Source: Gadus chalcogrammus
Lineage: Eukaryota; Chordata; Actinopteri; Gadiformes; Gadidae
Length of the DNA stretch: 64,000 nucleotides
NCBI RefSeq assembly: GCF_026213295.1
Contig: NC_079419.1
Span: 17,521,228 to 17,585,227, forward strand
Reading direction: 5' to 3'
The position numbers were made by a program, and so were the translations under genes. Under the pieces are notes generated by a model, which was not told the DNA's origin, made no database searches, and saw nothing but the letters and a program-made list of their open reading frames with translations. Of this stretch, positions 49,420-61,120 are shown in pieces. Within the stretch, counting starts at the first letter, position 1. Each line of letters starts with the position of its first letter.

Positions 49420-50960
49420 CCAAAGGTATGCCAGGTTATTGTTATTTAAGTCACGTCTCAGTGCCTTGGAAAGGGCACTCAGACGTCACTAAAAGAACGC
49501 CACCTGTGTTTCCAGAAGAGTGGCCCGTTCAAATTGTCATTTGGTGAGAAAAAAAATAGGATTTTACTTTTCTTTTTGTTATTTTGGTAACAGTGATGCA
49601 ATAGTATAGCTATCTGTGTTGATGATCATGTTCAATGTTACAACAATTACAATGTTTAAAACCAAAAAAATGGTTTTGGGTTCACCGGCTTTTCAAGACT
49701 GCCTCTCAACTACATTTAATAGGTATATTTAATTGGGGACACCTTTATTTAGGAAACCTTGTTATTGTGTGGATCTTATCCTTGGAAGTTAACTTAATGT
49801 AATCTTGTATTTTAGTCATTTTAGTTCAAGTTTAAGAATAACTTTGCCATGGTTTGGCACACACTGACATTGCTGCAAGTTTATCTTGGGAGAAGTGTAT
49901 ACCTTTTGTGAATGCAGCAGACAATGAGGATGTGATGAATTTTCTTGACATTTTGTCTTAACTGCATCTGACCTGGAGGGTGAACACTTATGGAAGCACG
50001 TGTGTGCTGCAGAGTGTGTTCCACCAAGCCCAACCGCAGACCTGAAACAGAGGCGGTCACAGCCATGTCGTACCCGCAACCAACATCAATAGCCTTTCCA
50101 TCTCGTCAAGGACATCTTAACCACAGTTGATACCTCATTTGTTTTTACATGACCTCAAGCGGTGAGTGGGACGGTGAAATAGTCATTTGAATAAGTGTAT
50201 TTGGCGTTTGCAATTCTTCTTATCTATCATGTGTAATGTGATATGTTGTTCCCGTGCCTTATGGGCCAGTGACATTCGAGTCACCTCACTGAGAGGGATG
50301 CATGAATTAAAACATAGGCTACATATGCATTGACTGGTTAAATCTTCCATAAAATGCTTACATCCTGTGCAGTAAAATCGAACATTTTGGAAAGGCAATG
50401 ACCGAAATGCAGAAAAAAACGTTTCAGATATTGTATATATTTTATTATATTTAAGTTAGGCTATATTTAGTTTTTGGTAAAGGCTGAGGAATATTTTTAG
50501 CAGTCACCTATATTTGATCTTTATGGATATTTGGTGCATTTGTGTAGTGTTAAACAAAGTCCGCTTATGAGTATTTAACCTATGGTTAAAGCTATACACA
50601 TTTGTTTAATGCACAGTATTTTCCCATAGTTTCTTAATAATTTTTTTTAGCAATTAATACATTGTATTTAGTTTCAGCATTTCATAAACGTTACCATAAT
50701 GTTGACAAACATGCATGCCTTATATTAATTTCTACTCATTGCACACAATCTAGCAAAATCCTTTGTAATCGTGGGACTAGTTTTTAGAGGCACTGCCGAC
50801 GGATGGCTCGTTAGTGGTTGCGGAGTGATCTAATAAAGTCTAGACGGGAGAAAGCAGGACAGCTGACAACACGGGAAACCCTAAACACTAGCTAATCCGG
50901 ATCTTGCTAAGTTACTCTACCTCAACTTTTTATATCAGAAAAACATCTTCAACAAAGACA
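49420..50960. other. Region between the small gene and mbd3, including the mbd3 promoter
   Basis: AT-rich sequence without a supported exon. I looked specifically for the missing MBD-encoding first exon (WECPALPQGW-like) here and in the following intron and did not find it. The mbd3 transcription start probably lies in about 50770-50966, which is less AT-rich. Confidence 0.5.
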
Positions 50961-50966
50961 GAAAGG

Positions 50967-53900
50967 ATGGAGAGAAAAGGGTAAAAAGTTATACGTTGAG
51001 TTTTTGTTGTTTCAATAAATGCACGAACGCATCGGCTACTTTATGCAGATTCAGGACCTACCAGCTAGCCTAGCTAACAAACACATTGCCTGGTCCTTAC
51101 ACTGACACCGCTCAAGGGCTAAGTAGTGCAGCTTTGTTAGCGAATCTACGTCTCTAATGTCTTAATGTGTGTTGTTTGACGGAAGGCGCAGGCAAAGTCA
51201 TGTTTCGAATAGTTGTTTAACTTGTAACGTCCCGGTAGTTGTAGCTAATGTCGGCTAGTTTGACTAGCAAGTTAACTTTCATTGTTTACAAATGTTTGAC
51301 TTGATAGGCCTTAACACGGATACGTGACCTTTGCAACGCATTGACGGTCAAAGACCACCGATCATTGTTGATGTTTACTTAAATACACGAATAAACGAAC
51401 GCGCACAACCGTTGATTACGACGCTGCAGGGAGCATGCTGAATGATAGTAAACTGATCTGTTTGTTTCCTCCACAGTATACCTACGAAGCGATTCCTGAA
51501 TAAGCCACACATCGCCCGGTGTCTGGGCAACAGCACGGGCGTGCATGCCATCGACCCCGCCACAGGAAGGATGCTCACGGCCAAACTCCAGCACAACCGG
51601 CATAAGCATCCTCCTCACAGCAGTCATATTAAGGTGAATATGTATGAAGGACAATGTTAACGGAGAACGCCCCATGTTATGTCATAATTTTGTGTCAACC
51701 TGTGTTTGGAAGATATTTCTCAAATTGAGACTATTAATAGTGTTGTGAAACTATTGCCGTATTGTAAAACAATTATCATTTACAAGGAGGTTATATCCTA
51801 TAGATACTATGCATAATTAACTGGTAGATGCAGTAATTTTCTTCTGGGTCATTTTTTATTTTGTAAAATGTATTGGCTTTGAAGAAATGGTTCAATGCCA
51901 ACCTCTTAACCATATTCTTTGTCACCTTTTCATTGAAGTCCAAGCCTGACCTTAACACAACCCTGCCAGTCAGACAGACCGCTTCCATCTTTAAACAGCC
52001 TGTAACCAAGGTGACAAATCATCCAACCAACAAGGTGAAGACAGATCCGCATAAGGCTCTTGATCAGCCAAAACAGGTGAGTCAGAATGCTACATGGTGC
52101 ACTCACATTTCTATGGTTTAATAATGAGCTTGTATTTAGTGAATGCGACTTGCTGCAATTGGAAGGATATAGCTGACATAGACAAAGTGAATTGTAATAT
52201 TTTCTAGCAGTACCAGACAGTCCAGTGCATTATCTACTGTAAGTTCATAAAGTGGCAAGCCTGGCAGTCCTTTTTGGAATGTACTTGCAACTCAAAGTTT
52301 AGCTCATGAATACCATAGGCCTTTCAGACATGAACTCTGTATAATCTCTGGAGAATCGGGTCGAGGGGTGATCCGGAGTTGCCCTTGCACACATGAAACA
52401 CACAGCCGGAGATAAGCCGTATCAGACGTGTTCACGCATATTGGAGATACTCTGGATACTTTAGGCGAGGGACGGCGCCCGGGCCGAGTGCGTAGGAGGC
52501 AGGACGTGACGCAAAAAGTATGAATTGATAATCGCAGTGTTTTGTTTACAACGCAGCAAAGATTGCGGGTGAGGCTTCCAACTTGGAAATGCTGCAGTGA
52601 TATCAACACTGCATTTATTAAGACCTAAATTAAACATCAACAGAAGAGTGGAAAGGAGAAAGAAGTTAGAAGGCAAAATACAGACAAGAGAAAAGTACGA
52701 AGCAGCTACACTCCATGCTCCTGGTTTCGCACCAGCCGCATGATAGAAACGTCATGACCACGTCCGCAACACACCCACTCGCTCGTTGGGAATTCTCTGG
52801 CGCTCCGATGCCCTGGATTTTACACAAGGGGCCTGGCAAGGTAAACTCTGGAGGCGTGGATTCTGACATTTGCATCATACATACAGTCCCTCCGGGTATA
52901 ATCTAGAGAATGTCTGTCTTACAGTGCATATGTGAAAGGGCTATTATGAATAAAGATGAGTGCAGTAACGGATACAGATCAATACATTTTTCAATGACGT
53001 GTGAAGATCTGTTCAGTTGTGTCATGTTATTTTTATTTTATTTTATTGGTGATATTTATGTGGAATATGTCCTTCATGGAAGGTTCCTCAACCCATGAGC
53101 TTTTGTTTGGAAGAAAACTGTTCACTCAGTTTCTAATTGTTTGTCCTTAGTTGTTCTGGGAGAAAAAGTTGAGTGGTCTCAATGCCTTCGACATTGCAGA
53201 GGAGCTAGTGAAGTCCATGGATCTTCCCAAGGGCTTACAGGGTGAGACGGGGAATACATTCCTCTGTTGCACTTGATACAATTAGGTAACGTGTAATTTC
53301 CCTTGGCTTGATCCGGGCCTGTTCTTTGTTCTCCCCAGGTGTCGGCCCTGTGTGTTCAGACAGGTCCCTAATTTCCGCCATTACCAGTGCACTTCACACC
53401 AGTCCTAAGCCTGTCACAGGACAGCACACATCCGCAGTAGAGAAGAATCCAGGAGTGTGGCTGAACACCACACAGCCACTCTGCAAGGCCTTCATGGTGA
53501 CTGATGACGATATCAGGTAGGAGACGCATTGACTCCTGAAATGTGGGATGTTCATTTGGCCATGGATTCCCCGTCAAAGCGGATTGGTGTTGGATTTTGA
53601 GCATTGAAGACCTTAACCAGACCGGCGCTATTTTTTTAAATACCAATTGTAACATGAGAATTACAGGGTTAAAATTAGGGTAGGCCATTTCTGAAAAATC
53701 ATCCCACTAGTTTAGCAATAGGTTTGAATTGTCTTGAGGAATGGTCCGGTTATGCTCAGTAAATGTAAATGACAGAAAAAACTTCTTAGTGTATTGCTTA
53801 CCATAGCATTAAGCGCAATACTATATTGTTCATACAACTCTGACGGATTTGTTGAGCATATTTCTGTGTAAAATGTGCACCCATCGAACTTTGTGTTGTA

Positions 53901-54566
53901 GAAATTAGGCCCCTGTTAGCCTTCATTGAGGCAGATGCCGGGTTAGGAAACCCTTTAACAGATTATAAAATAAATGTGTAATAACAACTACCAGATGACA
54001 GTAAAGGTCCAACGTGCAGTACAATGAGCTATGTATACGCTATTTATGTAATGCTGCGGGGCCAAAGTTGGCAAAGTTGAAAGAAAGGCTTTCCCAGTAC
54101 TCCATCAGTCCTATCCATTCAGACTCAAATGTAAAGGTGTCTAGCAGAGTGGGGCTAGCGTGCTGCTTGAGGAAGGGTATGTCTGGCACCATCCACACGC
54201 CATATATCAACGCCTTCCCAGCACTGCTAGATACTCGTGACAGATGTGCGATGTAACCATTGATTGAATTTATACTGTGTCCAGATTGGCTACCCCAGCT
54301 GTTTTGGTTCAGTTGGAACCACTTCCTGTGAGCGGGATACATTCAAAGCACTGCTGGTTGCCACCAAGTGGCCGTACTTGTAAACTGTCAAACAGAGAAC
54401 CATCCGTTGTCTTCTCTCCTGTGACAGGAAACAGGAGGACATGGTACACAACGTGAGGAGGAGATTGGAGAAGGCCTTGATGGCGGACATGCTGGCTCAC
54501 TTGGAGGACAAAACGGCTGAATCAAAATCATTAACAACCAGCACCACCATGGATGTGGACGACTAG
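50967..54566 (+). CDS. mbd3: MBD3-family NuRD subunit lacking the N-terminal half of the MBD, 238 aa
   Basis: MBD3 is a scaffold of the NuRD chromatin-remodelling and deacetylase complex. Coding exons: 50967-50980, 51477-51633, 51939-52076, 53151-53241, 53339-53516, 54428-54566, all in phase. Exon 1 encodes only MERK plus part of Gly5; reading past its donor meets TAA at 50982-50984. Exon 2 matches the second half of the MBD exon, but divergently (KRFLNKPHIARCLGN, then DPATGRM where DFRTGKM is usual). From residue 58 conservation is strong: SKPDLNTTLPVRQTASIFKQPVT, LSGLNAFDIAEELVKSMDLPKGLQGVGP, VEKNPGVWLNTTQPLCKAFMVTDDDIR. The C-terminal coiled coil that binds GATAD2/p66 (about 188-221) is intact. 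The acidic Glu-rich tail of mammalian MBD3 is absent. Human MBD3 has 291 aa. It resembles the mammalian MBD3B splice form made constitutive, or MBD3-like proteins. Function in NuRD is likely; methyl-CpG reading is not. Confidence 0.88.
52319..52940. mobile_element. MITE-like non-autonomous DNA transposon in mbd3 intron
   Basis: The left end reads CCTTTCAGACATGAACTCTG and the right end, on the opposite strand, CCTTTCACATATGCACTGTA, an imperfect terminal inverted repeat about 20 bases long. The interior has no transposase frame. A target-site duplication could not be recognised, so the family (hAT or other) is undetermined. Confidence 0.5.
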
Positions 54567-55690
54567 CACGCCTTCAGATGAAATTCCCATGAAAAAGGTA
54601 AGCATTCAAATCGGGTACTGCTTTACACGCGCATGTGATGTGCGACAGCATTGCATGTTCATACTCTTTATTCGGGTGTGGGAAGCCTAGTGGAGATGGT
54701 GTTTGACTCCCAGACAAAAGCTGCTCTGATCAAATACTAGTGTACCTGTTGGTGAATGACATCTATCAGAAGAAATGTATAATGAATAACTACAGTAATA
54801 ACATTATTTACTTCCAGGATTTTTTTTTCCAAGGAGTTGCATGGAAAGGGCCATTCTCTTGCGTAGAAAGGACTTCAAACGACTGCAACCATCAAGATTT
54901 ACCTCAGACTTTTGTAACGGTGAAGCTGACATTTTATTCAAGATATTCCGTTTTTATGTTCAATTTATTATTCCTTTTTAATTTTATTTTGACAATAGAT
55001 AATCTATCCTTGACCGGATAGTTGCAGTTCAATGTTTTTTGCCAGTCCCATTTTATTCCGTTTACCTCTAACCATGTTTCAGAATGGTGGCAGTTACAGA
55101 TGGTGCTCAACTTGATGCTTTCTTTGGGAACTCAAGCTAACAGGAGTTATGAGGGGGGAGACTTTGCATTGTATGTGAATGTTTCAGTTAAGTGTGAGCT
55201 GAAAAGCTTGTTTAACGGTTCTCTCTCCGAATGTCTTGCTGTTTAACAACCTTCTCCGGCAAGTGTAAGTGCCCTTGAAGTGTTTAACTGGTATGTTTAC
55301 GTGCGTGTAGCACTCCAGTTACTGTGAATAAGTGTTTTGATGTGATGATTGTTTAACATGTTTACACGGGAAGAAGTTGTTTTTCTTTACGTTTTTTCCC
55401 TTTCTTTTCGTCGTGCCCCAAAACCTGTTTACACGGTTTTATTTTGTGTTAAAAATGTATTATTGTTGTTCATTTTTATGGGATAAACCAAACATGCTTG
55501 TAAATGTACGATCATCGTCCCTGTATAAATTAAACGGGGATATATAATTTGTATGTGTACCGAGAAGACTGATATTATTATTTTTGATTGCACCTCTCAC
55601 CACCTCCCCCCCCCCCCCCCCCAAGATTTGTTTTCACAAATGTTTTCTGTACCACGTTATGCCACTCCAATAAATGTAACCTTTTTCGTA
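54567..55690 (+). other. mbd3: mbd3 3' UTR with probable intron
   Basis: A strong donor (AAAAAG/GTAAGC at 54598) and an acceptor (TTCCAG at 54817) define a likely 3' UTR intron, 31 bases after the stop codon. The last exon then runs to an AATAAA at 55669-55674. Confidence 0.5.
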
Positions 55691-56059
55691 ACTCGTCTTG
55701 GTTGAATCTTTGTGCATTTATCTCAGTATATGTCTTAAGTACCAACCATTCACATAGCCATGAACCAACTTATAACTTAGCCACATTTTTATGAAAATAA
55801 ACCACGACCTACATCATGAGCATCATTCTTTTGTGGGTCCACCCAAAAAAAAAACGTTCCTCGCGAAGCCATGATGAACACACCCTACCATGACAAAATA
55901 GAATACATCATATTACGTAACAATCAATACCTCACAAAATGGTATTCAATTTTGCAATCTAAAAACATGTGTAAAAAATCGCACAAACAATATCGAGCGA
56001 CAAAAACAAAATAAGCTTAACTGTGATGCGCTCCGTGTATTCCATGGCCTTTGAACCCA

Positions 56060-56968
56060 TTGTTGTGTCGCGGGTGACGTCAGTCCCGTGTGGAGGAGAC
56101 AGTCTGAGCGGCGTGCGCTCGGCGAGACAAAGGCGGTGGACCAGGGTCAGGGAACAGGAGGGAGAAGGAGCAAGAAACTGGGTCTAACTCAAAGGTAATT
56201 TATCTGCATGGAATTCAAATGATTGTCACCTAACCGGTTTGCTTTGCGGGGGACACCTGCATGCTTTGGCGTACGACCGCATTGAGATCTTATGCACAGT
56301 TAGTCCTCTTTTCATTTTTAAACATTTTCTTCAACGCCCCCAATTTAGCGTGCTAGCTAGCTTGCTAGCTCACAGGGCACACTGGTCGCCTCCCGGCTGC
56401 TTCTCATCTTTCCTTCAAGAAATAACCAGACGCAAGAGGGATCAAAGAGAAAGGGCAAGACACTCAAGGTAAATAAGTTAATACCGTTTTCATGTTTGTG
56501 ATTGTTAAGTGCTGTCTGACTAGAATTTGACAAGAACTTGGTTTTAGCTCGACTATCAGCCCAGAGCTAACCAGCTAGCATTAGTACTCCCAAACAAAGG
56601 GGTCGGCAACGTGACTGAGAACCGACTGTGTGGGACTAGCTAGCGTGGCTGGCAAAAGCAACCAACAGCTCTTATCTATTTAAAACGATTTACACATGTG
56701 ACGATTTATAGGTGAATGGTCTGTAGCGAGATTACATTTACATTTTGAAAGGCGTTCCATGGGCTGCACTCCGTCCTGGGGAGACAACAACATCCAACTT
56801 GGATGGCCAGACAAAAAGAAACGGCAGACAAAGCAAGGCTACCAAAACATGACTGTTTAGGGGTCTTCCTTGTGTAAAACCAACAAACCATAAATGGTTT
56901 ATCACTTGTTCGTTTATGTAATACAATTTTTACTGGAACACTTATTATTTATGTTTTTTTCTTATAGT
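56060..56968 (+). promoter_or_regulatory. mex3d: mex3d promoter with consensus CRE, 5' UTR exon and first intron
   Basis: A full palindromic CRE (TGACGTCA) lies at 56075-56082, just upstream of a CpG-rich stretch that ends at a donor (CTCAAAG/GTAATT at 56194). A second possible leader exon ends at ACTCAAG/GTAAAT near 56469. The coding exon begins at an acceptor (TTCTTATAG) at 56968. Confidence 0.5.
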
Positions 56969-57024
56969 GCGCGCTCAACTCATTTCTTGGTCCATTTGGG
57001 ATCTGATGTGATTTCCACGGGAAG

Positions 57025-60000
57025 ATGCCTAGCCCATTATTCCACCCCGAGATTATGGACCACGACATGGTAGTCAGCAGTCAGCACAATGGGGTTGGTC
57101 TAATCCGAGAAACGGACCAAGAATCCCGGGATGAGGATCACCAAGAAGCGCTCCGGTACGCCCTAGACCAGCTGTCACTGATGGCCCTGGAAAAGGTGGA
57201 CTGTGGTGGCAACGGAGGGGGACTGGTGGACCCGCTCGACGGGACCCAGGGACCGGGCTCCGAGAACTGTAACGGGGGAGGTTACGTGGACCTACAAATG
57301 ATGGAACACCCCAATGGTTCACGGGACAGTCCGACGTCCTGCTCCCCGTCCCCAGAGTACTACGGCTCAGGCGGGTACCACATGGCCGCTTCACACTCCA
57401 TGCTCCACGGGGAACAAAGCAGCGTCCTCTGTAACCGAAAGAGAAGTGTCAACATGACCGAGTGCGTGCCCGTCCCCAGCTCCGAACATGTGGCCGAGAT
57501 CGTGGGACGACAAGGTAAGAGCCTTGTTTATTTTATGACCACGGCGGTCGTTTTTATTGATTATATAAACGGCCTCCGTAAGGAGCATGCAGGCGGCTCT
57601 TTGTTTGGGTGACTGATGGGGTGGTGGGTGTCATAAGTTTTACAGCCCACCAGGTGTGAATGAAGGGAGTTCGCGCTGATGACTGCAATCAATGTCGCGG
57701 CCTTAATTTGATCCCGCAAGATGTACAGCGCTAAAGTAACATGTTTATCATATTTGCATGTGATTTAGACCCGTATTTAGACAATGGCTTGGCAGAGCTT
57801 CTGTGTGTGTGGCTCATAAGTAGGAGGGAGGGGGAGGGGTAGGAGAGGGTCAGACAAAGCGGCAGATTGTCGGAGTCTGGACATGTCTAGCAGGCTGCAC
57901 CAAACAAAAGAAACGTACCGAAGAAATTGTGTGTAACCCCCCGCGTTTTTTAAATCATCACCGTGAACCTCTTTAAGTTTTGTGTGGGCATTCATGGTTT
58001 TGAGGGTTATATTAATTTATTTTGGTAGCCAATTTGAGGGTAAGACGGGGGCAGGCGAACAAACACGGGGCTGGGCGGTGTTACGCCCTGCGCACAGCTC
58101 CGTCTGCCAGGGTCTCTTAATATTTCATTTTTCTACTACGATTTTCTATTTTTGAATTCCCTTAGTTGGTTGAAATACATATTATATTGTAAACTCAATT
58201 GGTAAATTTGGTGCACCCAAGAAAGATTATGTTTATCGTTATGGCATTGTTCTCTTTGTTTGAAAAAGCCATGCTTTCTGCTTCCCAGAATGACATCACG
58301 CACCGTGCGCCCTATTGGTTGTGACCGATATACCGTCTGCATTTAAAGCAACAGCGCAACAATGTTGTTGGTGATGGTGGATAAGCAAATAAAACCATAG
58401 TCTACTGATTAAAGTATGATGTGGACCAACACATTTTTAATTGTCCATCCAAAATGTAATGACAAATATAACGTGTCTTTGTTGTTTTTTTCTGATCAAA
58501 TAAGCAAACATTGATATCATTTGTCATAATGGTTGCAATCATTAAAATTATTTTATTTATTTTTACATATTTTTTTAACTTAAGTTCTCATTAGTAACCA
58601 GTCCTCTCTTACTGCGTCCAGGCTGTAAGATCAAGGCCCTGCGTGCCAAGACCAACACCTACATCAAGACCCCGGTGCGCGGGGAGGAGCCAGTGTTCAT
58701 CGTGACGGGCCGCCGCGAGGACGTGGAGATGGCCAAGCGGGAGATCGTGTCGGCCGCCGAGCACTTCTCCATGATCCGGGCGTCCCGCTGCAAGGCCGGA
58801 ACCGGCACCGGGGGGGGCACCCTCCCCGGGCCCCCTCACCTACCCGGGCAGACCACTATACAGGTGCCCGCCTTCACCACCGTCGTCTTCACCCTCCATC
58901 GCCTTCACCCAGCATGAAAGCCGTCTTGATTTGATGTGAGTGTGAGCGTGATGGTGACGTGTGTTGGTTGGTTGTGGCGCAGGTGCGGGTTCCCTACAGG
59001 GTGGTGGGTCTGGTCGTGGGCCCCAAGGGTGCCACCATCAAGCGCATCCAGCAGCAGACCCACACCTACATCGTGACCCCCAGCCGGGAGAAGGACCCGG
59101 TGTTCGAGGTGACGGGCATGCCGGAGAACGTGGACCGCGCCCGCGAGGAGATCGAGACCCACATCACCCTGCGGACCGGCGCCTTCGTGGACCTCCAGGG
59201 GGACAACGACTTCCACACCAACGGCACCGACGTCAGCCTGGAGGGCCTGGGCGCCCTCAGCGCCGGCCTGGGGGCGGCCCTGTGGTCCAAGGCCACCGGG
59301 CACCACGGCGGACCCCCGCCGCCGCCGCCCCCCCCGCCGCCGCCCATGTCCGGCCCGCACTCCTCCTCCTCGTCCTCCTCCAACCGCAAGATGTCCTCCA
59401 CGGCGTCCTACCACGCGCACAGCGGCAGCGGGAGCTCCGACGGCTACAGCGCCGCCCGCAAGGCCAAGGACGGGGGCAGCCCCACCAGCCCCTTCAGCAC
59501 CGGCTCCAGCAGCGCCGGGGGTTTCACCTTCGGCGGGGACGCCGCCATGCCCACCTCAGAGGAGCTGGGCTTTGAGTTCAGCTCCGCCAACATCTGGGCG
59601 CCCTTCGTCAACGGCGGCGGCGGCAAGTCCTCCGGCTCCGCCCAGCAGCAGCAGCAGCAGCAGCAGCCGCTGCGTCGGAACAGCAGCGGGCTGAGCGGCG
59701 GGGTGGTGACCCCCCGGCTGTCCCCCACGCTGCCCCAGGACGCGGCGGTGGGCCCCATGGACCACCCGCTGGCCCGCCGCGCCCAGAGCGACCCCCTCAG
59801 CACGCTGTCCTGGCTGCAGTCGGGCGGCGCGGGTTCCTTCTCCGGCGCGTCCAGCTCCAGCTCGGGGGGCTCGTCCACGGGCTACTCCTCCTGCTCGGCC
59901 TCCTCCCTGCCCGGGGGCTCGCCCACCGAGTCGGAGGGCGGCAGCGGCCTCAGCGCCGGCATGCTGAGCCGGCTGAAGGCCACGCCAGGGCCCGGGGTGG

Positions 60001-60197
60001 CGGGGCTGGTGGCCCTGGGCCCCGGGGCCAACCGGGACTGCTTCGTGTGCTTCGAGAGCGAGGTGACGGCGGCGCTGGTGCCGTGCGGACACAACCTGTT
60101 CTGCATGGAGTGCGCCGGGCAGATCTGCCAGTCGGCCGACCCCGAGTGCCCCGTCTGCCACACGCCCACCACACAGTGCATCCGCATCTTCTCCTAG
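57025..60197 (+). CDS. mex3d: MEX3 RNA-binding E3 ubiquitin ligase, two KH domains plus RING, 648 aa
   Basis: MEX3 proteins bind mRNA 3' UTRs through two KH domains and repress or destabilise targets; the C-terminal RING gives ubiquitin-ligase activity. They shuttle between nucleus and cytoplasm. Coding exons: 57025-57514, 58622-58863, 58983-60197, all in phase. KH1 spans about residues 147-215 with loop GRQG, its codons interrupted by the conserved intron. KH2 spans about 245-310 ([28 protein letters not shown] loop). The linker is low-complexity, with polyproline, polyserine and eight glutamines at 59643-59666. The RING occupies 597-648 ([20 protein letters not shown]) and ends IRIFS as in all family members. 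The last exon is extremely GC-rich. Paralogue identity (mex3d rather than a, b or c) rests on linkage to tcf3 and mbd3. A second intron at 58864-58982 is unusual. Confidence 0.93.
57515..58621 (+). other. mex3d intron 1 (conserved position in KH1)
   Basis: An intron of 1.1 kb with a strong GTAAGA donor. It splits the glycine codon of the KH1 GRQG loop, where MEX3 genes normally have their only coding intron. No exon or element was recognised inside. Confidence 0.85.
58864..58982 (+). other. Extra 119-bp mex3d intron bounded by a 7-bp direct repeat
   Basis: KH2 coding resumes only after removing these bases: reading through meets TGA at 58914-58916, and 119 is not a multiple of three. CAGGTGC occurs at both the 5' boundary (58861-58867) and the 3' boundary (58980-58986). 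The donor (CAG/GTGCCC) is weak. Confidence 0.8.
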
Positions 60198-61120
60198 AGG
60201 GCCTGGGACGCAGCGAGAAGAGGGTCCGGGGGGGGGGGAGGGTAGGGCTACTGTAAGGGGTGGGAGCAAAACTCAAGTTGTCTTACTATCTTAAAAAAAT
60301 ACAAAAAAATGGACAAACTGCAGGAGGAGCAAGGAGGAGGAGGAGTCACTCTTAAGGATCTTCGCACACACAGGATGGACCAGGATGGACAACTGCATTC
60401 ATAGACAACCATAATATAAGGATTTGATTTATTGCTGATAACTCTTTGTCAAGATGAATAATAATAACGACTACAATAATAATAATAATAATTTTAAAGA
60501 GACTTATTTTGTCTGCGTGAGGCGAGCTGCGGGCGGTCTGTGTGGTGGCGGCCAGCCAGGCCTCGGACCGCCTCCCAGTGGGAACAGGTGGGAGGAAACC
60601 AGTGTCTTATCTTTCTTCAGGCCTTCGTTTGTGAGCAGTCCCTGCAGCGCTGCCATAGTTCAGGGTCGCTGCCGTCTGCTCCTCGTCCCTACGTCTCCTC
60701 ATGCCCGCTTCTTAAGATCTCTATTTTGCCTGCTTCTCACAGCCTTTATTTTGACACTTTTTATACGCAAGATATTTTATGAGGAAGCTGTCAACACTTT
60801 TTCTAGTCTTCCCCCCCCCCCCCCCCCCCCCCCCTTCGTGCTCCTGAATGGGACGCGAGCTTCTTTGAAACAAAAGACTCAATATTTTCCTCTCTGGCTC
60901 GCGGCTGCGCTCTCGTCCATAGTGTTTGTGTCATTATGGGATGTGGTTCCTCAGAGCTTGTTTTAGAAAGCTTGCATGTAGTCGGGCACTAACTCGACCC
61001 ACGCAGCGACAGGACCCTTTTAAACCCGACAGAAACTCCCCCTCTTAATCAGCACAAAAACCCTCAAATGATGCATCGTTGACTCTGAATGAATTTACTC
61101 ATTCTCAAAACAGAATTAGC
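60198..61120 (+). other. mex3d: mex3d 3' UTR, proximal part
   Basis: Long 3' UTRs are normal for MEX3 genes. It holds an AAT-rich tract near 60457-60494 and a C run at about 60811-60834. No clear AATAAA was found, so the end of the transcript is not placed. Confidence 0.5.

Noticed and set aside
54014..54342. Overlapping open frames on both strands in the mbd3 intron near 54.0-54.3 kb
   Set aside because: No domain, no splice support, and both strands open together. Possibly an old repeat, but no end structure could be seen.
58675..58917. A truncated MEX3 ending at the TGA in the 58864-58982 segment
   Set aside because: KH2 and the RING continue in perfect phase after removal of the segment, so splicing is the better explanation than a real stop or pseudogene.
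59066..60276. Long antisense frames opposite the last mex3d exon
   Set aside because: They are shadows of a very GC-rich coding exon, where stop codons are rare on both strands.
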